From the NCBI GenBank assembly GCA_019057675.1, contig JAHLWX010000012.1, positions 1 through 35,059 on the forward strand: a DNA stretch of 35,059 nucleotides, written 5' to 3'. A program made the translations under genes and the position numbers. Positions 27,447 to 35,059 of the stretch are shown in pieces. Under the pieces are notes generated by a model that had not been told where the DNA came from, did not search any database, and worked only from the letters and a program-made list of their open reading frames with translations. The stretch is from Candidatus Jordarchaeum sp. LHC_1308 (GTDB taxonomy: Archaea; Asgardarchaeota; Jordiarchaeia; Jordiarchaeales; Freyrarchaeaceae). Numbering within the stretch: the first letter of the stretch is position 1; every line of letters begins with the position of its first letter.

Positions 27447-27710
27447 CTAACTTCCTCGCCCAGCCGCATTGAATATCACTCTGACAATATCCTTAGTGTT
27501 GATTCCGACAAGAGTAATCTTTTTCTCCTCAAGAAACCGTTCAACAAGCTCCTGAACCGCATCTATAGGCGCCCCTTCTAATGCTTCTTCTAACCTTTCA
27601 AGTTCCTCTTCAGGGTGAAAGTAGAAGTCACCTGTTATCTTCACATACCTTATCAAGTCCCCTTCCAGCCTCACCTCTGCCTCTATCATTTTACCTCCCG
27701 GAACTTTCAA
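27447..27710 (-). CDS. Stand-alone lipoate-protein ligase C-terminal-like domain (LplB-like)
   Basis: 'KVPGGKMIEAEVRLEGDLIRYVKITGDFYFHPEEELERLEEALEG' matches the Lip_prot_lig_C / LplB layout. Confidence 0.7.
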   Translation of the reverse strand: MKVPGGKMIEAEVRLEGDLIRYVKITGDFYFHPEEELERLEEALEGAPIDAVQELVERFLEEKKITLVGINTKDIVRVIFNAAGRGS

Positions 27711-27724
27711 CCTAGCATTTCCAG

Positions 27725-28648
27725 TCAGAGGAACCCCTCCTCGTGTAATTTTAACTGAACTACCTCTCCTTTTCTAAAATCTATTTTCTCCCCTTTTAAA
27801 GGGATCAATTTCATTAAGCATTTCTCATTTAAACTTAGAAATGTAGAAATTCCCCTCAATCGAACCCCCTCACATTCGAGAGAAACATTCTCTAGAGATA
27901 TCTGGACACCATTACGTATAAAACCGTTTACTCTTCCTACAACCAGACCACCAAGCCTAACTTGGTCTCCTAATCGTACCTTACTCTCCCGAACAACTAT
28001 AACTCCTCCTCTTTTATAGTGAGGAAAACCACAATCGAGTATTCCAAGATTTTCTCCAACCCTGACCCCCAATCCTCCAACCCTTCCTACTCTTACAGTG
28101 CATTCATCTTTAAGTTTTACCAGCACAAAGTAATCGTTGGCCTGGACTACCCTAAAGAAAATATCCTCTACTGCTTCACCTTCAATCTCTCCATCGATAT
28201 TCAAGGTCATCGGGATAGAGCCCTTAGCCCTAAAAGCATAACTGGGATACTTTACCTCTAAGTGGGCGTGTAGGCTCGTCCAAGGATCAAAAAACCCGCT
28301 CCGCAAAAGCATCCCTATAGGGCTTCCCACATCTAGGCAGTCCCCTTCCTTGACAAATGGCTTAACATGCATTAGTCTAACAATTAGACTCGGATCTTCT
28401 CTGCTCTCAATGAGTATCACGTAATCAAACTCACTATGGGGGAACTTCTTCATAGACGTCGCCTTAATAGTTCTAATATCGACAATCCTGCCGGGGGTTA
28501 AACATGGAAAAACACGCTCTTCATCCAAAAAATAGATGTCAAGAGCTCCTCCATAGCTATGAGCATAATAGGGACTATTAAACAAAGAGAAGTAATCTAT
28601 TTTGTACCTGTAGATTTTTACCTTGCCACATGATGCAACAACGTTCAA
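27725..28648 (-). CDS. M23-peptidase-like (LytM-fold) domain protein
   Basis: 'HSYGGALDIYF', 'VRLMHVKPFVKEGDCLDVGSPIGMLLRSG', 'SLHAHLEV' resemble M23 (HxxxD / catalytic H / HxH) with an altered first ligand motif; beta-rich C-terminal half. Confidence 0.55.
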   Translation of the reverse strand: MNVVASCGKVKIYRYKIDYFSLFNSPYYAHSYGGALDIYFLDEERVFPCLTPGRIVDIRTIKATSMKKFPHSEFDYVILIESREDPSLIVRLMHVKPFVKEGDCLDVGSPIGMLLRSGFFDPWTSLHAHLEVKYPSYAFRAKGSIPMTLNIDGEIEGEAVEDIFFRVVQANDYFVLVKLKDECTVRVGRVGGLGVRVGENLGILDCGFPHYKRGGVIVVRESKVRLGDQVRLGGLVVGRVNGFIRNGVQISLENVSLECEGVRLRGISTFLSLNEKCLMKLIPLKGEKIDFRKGEVVQLKLHEEGFL

Positions 28649-28732
28649 CTCAGCTCACGCCTTATTACCCAGAAAACTAATTTAAATCTGAAGAATGATC
28701 TTTTTATGATTTCTCCTTTCGGAGGGCGGTTG

Positions 28733-29515
28733 ATGAGCGAATGCGTCGAATTCGAAGAAGCATTGAGGCGTAGTCTCGAACCCCTAAAGTCCCTCGGAAA
28801 CTATGAAGCGTGGCTTTCATGGTTTAAGAACGCTGATAAAAGAGCTGAAATTTACATTGCAAAGATGAAGGTGTTTCTTAGAAAAGTATCTGGGCTAAGA
28901 GTTCTCGACGTGGGTTGCGGAGTGGGAGGAGCATGCTTGGCGTTAGCAAACCACGCTAACCATGTCGTTGGAATCGAAGTAAACCCTCTGGCGATTCCAC
29001 TTGCAAAACTAAATGCTAAAAGAACAAAGAGCGGCGTAATCGACTTCATTTTAGCCAGCGGCCTAAACATGCCGTTTAAAGAAGGATGTTTCAACTTAGT
29101 CATATGCAACGACGTTCTGGAGCATCTTGAAGACAAACACAAATTACTCAAAGAAATCTACTCTGTTCTCGACGATGAAGGATACCTTTTTTTAACAACG
29201 CCCAACAGGATCTACCCAGTAGAGCCGCATACTGGAATAATCGGGTTAACCCTGCTCCCTAGGAGGGTTGCAAATAAAATCGCTTCAATGATGCTTAAGG
29301 TCAATGCCGAACTTCCCTCACTCGTAACATACAAGCAACTCGCCAAATTACTTACAGAAAATGGCTTCACGCATGTAATTAACCATCCAGACTGGCTACT
29401 CTATGAGAAAACCTTCGTCATTAAATTCATAACTCGCATAGCAAAATCAAGAATCATAACTTGGCTTTTAACCATCCTCTCACCCCTCTTCACTGCACTT
29501 TGCAAGAAAAATTAG
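28733..29515 (+). CDS. Class I SAM-dependent methyltransferase
   Basis: 'VLDVGCGVGGACLALANHANHVVGIEVNPLAI', 'FNLVICNDVLEHLEDKHKLLKEIYSVLDDEGYLFLTTPN'. ATG 28733 follows GGAGG (28721-28725); ATG 28706 could be a leaderless alternative. Confidence 0.88.
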   Translation: MSECVEFEEALRRSLEPLKSLGNYEAWLSWFKNADKRAEIYIAKMKVFLRKVSGLRVLDVGCGVGGACLALANHANHVVGIEVNPLAIPLAKLNAKRTKSGVIDFILASGLNMPFKEGCFNLVICNDVLEHLEDKHKLLKEIYSVLDDEGYLFLTTPNRIYPVEPHTGIIGLTLLPRRVANKIASMMLKVNAELPSLVTYKQLAKLLTENGFTHVINHPDWLLYEKTFVIKFITRIAKSRIITWLLTILSPLFTALCKKN

Positions 29516-29539
29516 AAACCTAACTCAGATGCAGTTAAC

Positions 29540-29899
29540 TCATATTTCCCCTACGAAAACTGGAGGACTAGCAAGATGAATTATTGGTACAAAAGTTGCT
29601 TTCGGATCAACCTCAACGGCATCGACAAACTCTGTTTTTTCCTCTTGGTGTCCAACATAACGTATAAAGTTCCCCTTCGGGGGCTTGTCATCCACAATGT
29701 ACATAAACAACGGGAGCCCTCTGAGCTCATAGTATCCTGGAAAACTTCCTATCAAAGCACCGTAGACATGCTTTCCATCCTTCTCAAAATGAAATATGTG
29801 TACTCCACGTTCCCTGCTCCATGTTACCAACAACCTGACTAGGTCGGCCAAACTTTTAAGCCTCAATGAGACCGCAGGCTTCACAACATTTTCGCTCAT
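29540..29899 (-). CDS. Conserved-looking hypothetical protein
   Basis: ORF with GGTGGAGG SD before ATG at 29899 (ORF track starts at 29917); no recognised family. Confidence 0.6.
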   Translation of the reverse strand: MSENVVKPAVSLRLKSLADLVRLLVTWSRERGVHIFHFEKDGKHVYGALIGSFPGYYELRGLPLFMYIVDDKPPKGNFIRYVGHQEEKTEFVDAVEVDPKATFVPIIHLASPPVFVGEI

Positions 29900-29999
29900 A
29901 GTGCTCTCCTCCACCATTTAAATTAAAACTGGGATTTTCCTCTAAAAATCTTCTGTCAGCCCAATTTAACTCATGGCGTAACAGTAACTAACTATTTTA

Positions 30000-30245
30000 T
30001 CAGCCTTCTTCTCCGCTAGAGCAAATGCAAGTCATCGTCTCCATAACGCCATCCATCTGCCGCACTACCCCAAAAACGAAGTCGTCAAGTTCCTCTACAT
30101 CCTTCACGTTGACCTTTAATATTATATCATAGATTCCATAGACAAGGTCTGCGCATTCAACATTTTTAAGCTCCCTCAACTTCGAAAGAACAGGCTTCTC
30201 GTGACCGGAAGCAACCTTAATCAATATATAAGCGCTTAACACCAT
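30000..30245 (-). CDS. Stand-alone Lrp/AsnC ligand-binding (RAM) domain protein
   Basis: 'SAYILIKVASGHEKPVLSKLRELKNVECADLVYGIYDIILKVNVKDVEELDDFVFGVVRQMDGVMETMT' fits the AsnC C-terminal domain without an HTH. Confidence 0.85.
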   Translation of the reverse strand: MVLSAYILIKVASGHEKPVLSKLRELKNVECADLVYGIYDIILKVNVKDVEELDDFVFGVVRQMDGVMETMTCICSSGEEG

Positions 30246-30352
30246 CTGCTTAGCCCCCTTAAAGGGTATAGGAAAATTTCCAGAATGTAAAATAAATAAT
30301 TTTCCCCATCAATTCCAAGCGAAGGAATATAGTAAGGCACAAAATGTTTTTT

Positions 30353-30673
30353 TCACAATGCTAGTTTAACCGTTGGAATAACTGTTCTTTCTCTTTCCTT
30401 TTTACCTTTTATTTCTGTTTCGACGCTAGCTCCGCCTTCACTTCCATCCTTAGCGCGTTCACTTCTTTCTTCCTCTCTTTCCTCTATTACAGTTACTTTT
30501 TTCTCTTCCTTGCTTTCTTCATTCTCCAGAAGCCTAAACCCGTAAATTTCCTGAATTAAAACATCAACATGCTTCTCAACTTTTCTAAGCCTTTGCTCCA
30601 AATCCGAAATAGCTTCTAGCAGAAATTTAATCACGTTCTCATCAACTTTACCTCTGCTAAGCTTAACAACCAT
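30353..30673 (-). CDS. Hypothetical charged/coiled-coil protein
   Basis: ORF with 'FLLEAISDLEQRLRKVEKHVDVLIQEI' coiled coil and a charged low-complexity tail; purine-rich SD (AAGGGGGGAATT) upstream. Confidence 0.55.
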   Translation of the reverse strand: MVVKLSRGKVDENVIKFLLEAISDLEQRLRKVEKHVDVLIQEIYGFRLLENEESKEEKKVTVIEEREEERSERAKDGSEGGASVETEIKGKKERERTVIPTVKLAL

Positions 30674-30742
30674 ATAATTCCCCCCTTTTTAAGGGAGAGC
30701 TCTGAAATAACATAAAAAAGTAAGTATGTTCTCCGTATTTTC

Positions 30743-32092
30743 TCACATTCGCGTTGCTCCCGCTTTAACAAAACAATAAATGACCGTAATGAACCATATT
30801 AATGCTGTTAATATTATGGCGCCAGTGACATAAGTTACTGAGTTATGGATGAGCGTCATCACGTACACCGCCAAAGTAAGTGCTATATGCGTGCCACTGA
30901 GAAAATAAAGCTGCATTAATGCTCTTGGAAGCTCATAATAGGGGATGTAAAGGTTCAAGAAATAGTTCATATCCACAGTTAAAAGTCCCCAAGAGGATGA
31001 TAGTGCAACGTTCATGATAAACGGCGTAAGCACCTTTGGTATGATGACAAGCGTTTTAATGTAGTTTCCAGTGACCATGTCTAATCCTATGAATCCCCCA
31101 GCTATGATCAACCCCAAAAAAGAGAAATTGAACGCATGCTTTCTTAGACCCTTAGTTATTCCTACTAGAGTAACCAGCGATATTAAACCTAAACAAATGT
31201 AATTTATCCTATCGTAGAGAATGCTTGGGTTGCTCCCCCAAATGAGGTAATGAGGGGGCCACCCCGGAATGTAAATGTATGGGAGTCCGACATAAACGAA
31301 CAAAATGAAGAATGCTACTTCAAGTATGGCTATTGCCTTATAGGGTGGCTTGGTTAAAGCAACTCCAAACGTCTTAGCTTCAAACTCAGCTGAGCCAGCA
31401 AATATCAGCCATACTATGGATCCTACAGCCAGTGCATTAACTATACACATAGAAATCGTGTATGTTACAACAATGTTATTTGCCCATAGCTCCCAGAGCC
31501 AACTAGTCAGGAAAACGTGGAGTCTCTCTAAGTAGTATATCACAGTCATGTAAACGGGCCCTCCACATATAATTGTGAATGCTGCAGTGCATGTAACTAA
31601 TTTAACGACCTTTCTCTGTCTCCAGAACCACTCACTCGTATTAAGCACCCTACCAGCAAGAATCACGCTTGAAACAACACTCAAAACAGGAAACAATGCA
31701 GGAAGAATAAAGAACACCAGTAAAAGCAATGCATTAAAACCGTAAAAAATCCTGTATCTCAAGGGAACTATTGTAGTTGTTGCGTCAAACATCTCAAAGC
31801 TTCTAATAATTCTTTCACGGTTTAAGGCGACAAAAAGAAGCCATGGAAGAGAGAAAAAAAGAGGCGCGAAAATACAGTTAATCACGTTAATCCATGGTTG
31901 CTCAACCCCCAAGGACTGCAAGAAACCATGAAGTAAAGGGTAGTTGGCAATTGACATATCAAATGGTAAAGGATTGGGGCGTAGCTTGACTGGTGAAAAG
32001 ACAAATAAAAGCAGAAAGTAGAGTGGGGTTAAAAAAACAGATAGTGCCAATGAAAGCCGTGAAAGGACGAAGCCTCCAATCCTGAAGCTCAA
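30743..32092 (-). CDS. Polytopic membrane protein of unknown function
   Basis: 449-aa ORF with roughly ten hydrophobic segments; no recognised signature. Confidence 0.7.
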   Translation of the reverse strand: MSFRIGGFVLSRLSLALSVFLTPLYFLLLFVFSPVKLRPNPLPFDMSIANYPLLHGFLQSLGVEQPWINVINCIFAPLFFSLPWLLFVALNRERIIRSFEMFDATTTIVPLRYRIFYGFNALLLLVFFILPALFPVLSVVSSVILAGRVLNTSEWFWRQRKVVKLVTCTAAFTIICGGPVYMTVIYYLERLHVFLTSWLWELWANNIVVTYTISMCIVNALAVGSIVWLIFAGSAEFEAKTFGVALTKPPYKAIAILEVAFFILFVYVGLPYIYIPGWPPHYLIWGSNPSILYDRINYICLGLISLVTLVGITKGLRKHAFNFSFLGLIIAGGFIGLDMVTGNYIKTLVIIPKVLTPFIMNVALSSSWGLLTVDMNYFLNLYIPYYELPRALMQLYFLSGTHIALTLAVYVMTLIHNSVTYVTGAIILTALIWFITVIYCFVKAGATRM

Positions 32093-32353
32093 TCAACTAC
32101 CTCCTTCACCATCGCCTCGCATAATAATGGTTTTTACTATCTTTTCATAGGAGGCAGTCATTGATAATTTTTATGACACTTTTTAATACTTATGATTATT
32201 TTCCCAGCTAATCTGAGCATTAAGAGCACCTTATTGCTTTTATTGCTTTTTTTCGATAAGACTGAAAAGGTAAAAAATAATTATTTGGTTAGAAGAAAAA
32301 TTACTGGAGAGAGCGGCGTGGAAGAGAAAAAGGGAGGTTTAAGGGGAAGAAGC

Positions 32354-32860
32354 ATGCTTAAGGAATTTTTGAGTGACGTGAAAAGAGAAGTGAAGGATTA
32401 CCTTAAGCTTTGCAAGGATTACATAAAAGTTGTCATTGGTGGCGAGCCAGAAGTAAAAGATTTGCACGGAGACCTAGTTGATGGGTATAATGTTCTATGG
32501 GACATTATACTGGCTTACTTGGATGATTTGAAAGACTATATTCAGGCACGTAAACGGGTTATTAGTGAGTTTGAGGCTCATTTATTCTGGGTTAGACAAG
32601 TTCTTGAGGCGGATAGCGCTGAAGACGCTGTTTTCTACCTTAAACATGCCATAGAAGACTTGATAGACATGAAAAGCTCAGCAATTATAGAAAGAGACTT
32701 AGCGAGTAGGGTTGAAGAACAATTCTCTGCGGTGTTGAAAGTTATGGAGGGTGTTAAGGCTGCAAGGAGACGGGCTGAACTCTTCGAGGAAACGTATCCC
32801 AAACTCGAAAAATCACTTGAAAATATGATAAAGAAACTTAAAGAACTCGAGGAACGCTAA
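32354..32860 (+). CDS. Hypothetical all-helical/coiled-coil protein
   Basis: 'MLKEFLSDVKREVKDYLKLCKDYIKVV...KLEKSLENMIKKLKELEER'. ATG 32354 preferred over 32192 because the N-terminal extension looks non-coding and GGGAGG precedes it. Confidence 0.55.
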   Translation: MLKEFLSDVKREVKDYLKLCKDYIKVVIGGEPEVKDLHGDLVDGYNVLWDIILAYLDDLKDYIQARKRVISEFEAHLFWVRQVLEADSAEDAVFYLKHAIEDLIDMKSSAIIERDLASRVEEQFSAVLKVMEGVKAARRRAELFEETYPKLEKSLENMIKKLKELEER

Positions 32861-32868
32861 CCTCTGTT

Positions 32869-33648
32869 TCATAATATCTTTTTAACTCTATCAACGTACC
32901 ACTTAATGGTTTCCCTAGGATTTTTCGCTTCACATACCGTACGTCCGAGTATTGCGTAATCAGTCCCCGCTTTAAAGACCGCTTCGATTTCTCCTCCTTG
33001 AACTGCGACCCCAGGACTAAAAATGGGTATTTCTTTAGGCAACAGTATTCGCACTTCACTTATCACATTTGGCCTCGTGGCACCCACCACAACGCCATCG
33101 GCACCCCACTCGACGGCTTTCTCTGCGAAAAACTTGTAGTAAGGCTTTATCCTACCATCGCTTAATACAATTTCACGTCCATAGTTTTCTTCAGCGCCAT
33201 AATGTGACATGTAAACCAGAAGTATGACCCCTCTTTCACGTCTCCTTGCTTCATCGAAGACTCCTTTTAGTCCTCCATCCCAGCCAGTGAAGGGGTTTGC
33301 AGTTAAGGCATCAAACCCTGCATCAAAGAAATGAGTAGCAGCCCACTTGTTAGTATGCTCAACGTCATTTATCTTGCAATCTATAATTGTCGGCAAGCCG
33401 TACTCTCTAGCGGCGCCCAGTACCTCCTGCAGATAACCATATAGACCTAAGGGAAGCAGAAGCTGAAAATTCACTTTTAAGCCTGCTATAAATTGCTCAG
33501 TCTCATCCAAAATAGACTTAGCCCTTTTGTAAAGTTCGCGAACATCATTTTCATTCTTAACTCTGCTTGAAACATCTAAAGCCAATATAATCTTACTGTC
33601 CCGTTCCTCTGAGACTTTTTGGATTTTCATTACAAAGGGTCTCCTCAA
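32869..33648 (-). CDS. pyrF: Orotidine 5'-phosphate decarboxylase, archaeal type
   Basis: 'IILALDVSSRV', 'IIDCKINDVEHTNKWAATHFFDAGFDALTANPFTG', 'VVGATRPN', 'FSPGVAVQGG'. Confidence 0.92.
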   Translation of the reverse strand: MRRPFVMKIQKVSEERDSKIILALDVSSRVKNENDVRELYKRAKSILDETEQFIAGLKVNFQLLLPLGLYGYLQEVLGAAREYGLPTIIDCKINDVEHTNKWAATHFFDAGFDALTANPFTGWDGGLKGVFDEARRRERGVILLVYMSHYGAEENYGREIVLSDGRIKPYYKFFAEKAVEWGADGVVVGATRPNVISEVRILLPKEIPIFSPGVAVQGGEIEAVFKAGTDYAILGRTVCEAKNPRETIKWYVDRVKKIL

Positions 33649-33666
33649 TTCCTCCTCTCCTCTTCG

Positions 33667-34179
33667 TCAACAATCCGCGACAAGCTTAAAGATCGCTTCT
33701 ATAACTTTTGGTACTGATTCCTCCACTTCTCGCGAAAGAGTAACTCTCAACTCCTTGTAGCTTTTTGGCTCAACCCCAACCAAGAAAAATCTAGGTAAAA
33801 CATTCATTTCCCTAGCTACTTTTACCAGTAATTGGACACTCATGTCATGCAGAGACGACAAACTCCTAACCCCGTTCTTTTCAAGCTCTTCAGCATTGAG
33901 TATGTATATGTCGCCAGGCTTCCCGCCACCTGAAACCGCATCCACAAGAATCACCTTCTCAGCCTTCTCAAAAAAATCCAGCAAAAACAAGCCTCCTACT
34001 CCTCCATCAACAACCTCCACTCCTTCAGGCAATGTCTGCTTCCTCATTATGTTTACGACATGAATCCCTACTCCTTCATCCCCTAAAAGATAGTTTCCTA
34101 CACCTATAACGAAAATCTTACGCAAAATTCCACCGGCCTCATTTTCTCCTCGCTCAAATCGAGAAAGACGAAATGCCAA
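33667..34179 (-). CDS. Hydrogenase maturation protease family (HycI/HyaD, M52)
   Basis: 'IFVIGVGNYLLGDEGVGIHVV', 'EVVDGGVGGLFLLDFFEKAEKVILVDAVSGGGKPGDIY', 'SLHDMSV', 'FFLVGVEPKSYKE'. Confidence 0.9.
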   Translation of the reverse strand: MAFRLSRFERGENEAGGILRKIFVIGVGNYLLGDEGVGIHVVNIMRKQTLPEGVEVVDGGVGGLFLLDFFEKAEKVILVDAVSGGGKPGDIYILNAEELEKNGVRSLSSLHDMSVQLLVKVAREMNVLPRFFLVGVEPKSYKELRVTLSREVEESVPKVIEAIFKLVADC

Positions 34180-34381
34180 TAAAGATTACGTAAACTTTCC
34201 CATCAAGAAGAATCTTAACAAACGAACTCATTCGCCGTTCAGGTAATCAACACGTTAATTAAGTTCCCTTATATGCTCACTAAGTTTTAAGTAACTTGAC
34301 TTCTTCATTCCTTAACTGCTCAATTACCAATTAAACCCAACCCTCAGAAAGTTGCTGCAGCAAAATAGAGACTCCAGTTGT

Positions 34382-34990
34382 TCAATCTGAGAGTATTATT
34401 TTTTTGATGAAAAACATGTGGATTCTTGGGTCATTTGCTAATTCGGGGTGGAATGCCGTAGCGATTATTTTTTCTTGCCGCACTGCCACTATTCTTCCAT
34501 TTAGTCTACATAAAACCTCGACTTTATCCCCTACATTTACTACTATAGGTGCCCTGATGAAAACTCCCCTATAAAGGCCACCAATCGCTGGTATTTCAAG
34601 CTCAGCCTCGAAGGAGTCTCCTTGTCTCCCAAAGGAATTCCTTTCAACAGTTACGTCGAGTATTCCGGCAGTCGGCTGACTAGTATCCCCCAGCACCCTG
34701 TCCCGTATTTTTTTCGCCAACACAATCATGCCTGCACAAGTTCCAAAAAGGGGAATCCCTCCTGTCTGTCTTAAATAATCTATTATGCCCATTTGCTTCA
34801 TCATGCTACCTATAACTGTACTTTCTCCGCCGGGGATTATCAGCCCATCTAACTTCTCGACTTCCTCTAGTTTCTTAACAACATTAACTTCTCCACTTGT
34901 CCCTACTTCTTTAAGTGCTCTTCTTGTAGCTTCTACGTGTTCCTCGATAGCTCCTTGAAATCCGAGTACGCCAATTTTAATGTTCCTCAT
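34382..34990 (-). CDS. pdxT: Pyridoxal 5'-phosphate synthase glutaminase subunit PdxT
   Basis: 'GVLGFQGAIEEHVEATRRAL', 'IIPGGESTVIGSMM', 'LFGTCAGMIVLA', 'GVFIRAPIV', 'AFHPELANDPRIHMFF'. Confidence 0.95.
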   Translation of the reverse strand: MRNIKIGVLGFQGAIEEHVEATRRALKEVGTSGEVNVVKKLEEVEKLDGLIIPGGESTVIGSMMKQMGIIDYLRQTGGIPLFGTCAGMIVLAKKIRDRVLGDTSQPTAGILDVTVERNSFGRQGDSFEAELEIPAIGGLYRGVFIRAPIVVNVGDKVEVLCRLNGRIVAVRQEKIIATAFHPELANDPRIHMFFIKKIILSD

Positions 34991-35059
34991 GCTTCAGCCC
35001 CTCTTTCTTGCATTTTCAACGCAAGATCACCGACATCTATACCAACCATAGATTTTCTT
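34987..35059 (-). CDS. pdxS: C-terminus of PdxS (pyridoxal 5'-phosphate synthase lyase subunit), truncated by window edge
   Basis: Minus-strand translation '..RKSMVGIDVGDLALKMQERGAEA*' resembles the PdxS C-terminus; ATGA overlap with pdxT. Confidence 0.7.
   Translation of the reverse strand, partial: RKSMVGIDVGDLALKMQERGAEA

Noticed and set aside
1-35059. tRNA, rRNA, CRISPR array, transposon or prophage
   Set aside because: No direct-repeat/spacer periodicity, no transposase/integrase motifs, no cloverleaf or TPsiC-like sequence seen by eye; tRNAscan-SE and minced would be needed for certainty.

Overview
Gene-dense archaeal chromosomal window. The archaeal assignment rests on NurA/HerA, Rio2, COG2433/DUF460, an Sm-like protein, TFB, archaeal-type phosphopantoate/CoA enzymes and archaeal PyrF. 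I see about 36 protein-coding genes (two truncated by the window edges) and no convincing tRNA, rRNA, CRISPR array, transposase, integrase or phage gene. Main blocks: (1) nurA-herA, an ArsR-like regulator with an operator-like inverted repeat, rio2-DUF460, Sm-like and thiC; (2) a divergent pair (degenerate alkaline-phosphatase-fold protein / small membrane protein) around a perfect 10-bp inverted repeat, followed by a Get3/ArsA ATPase; (3) a six-gene minus-strand cluster: FGGY kinase, GlpA, GlpB, GlpC/HdrD-like protein, AGPS-like flavoprotein, second HdrD-like protein with unusual cysteine spacing; (4) TrmO, M42 peptidase and a Rab/Ras-like small GTPase; (5) a CoA block (pantoate kinase, phosphopantothenate synthetase, PanE, MfnA-type decarboxylase) with a divergent TFB and CoaBC alongside; (6) a stand-alone LplB-like domain next to an M23-like protein, a methyltransferase, several uncharacterised proteins, PyrF, a hydrogenase-maturation-type protease and pdxT/pdxS. 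The strongest candidate for an undescribed system is block 3: an sn-glycerol-3-phosphate oxidation operon fused by synteny to an alkyl-DHAP-synthase-like flavoprotein and an extra Fe-S protein. All family calls were made by eye from motifs, with no database search.
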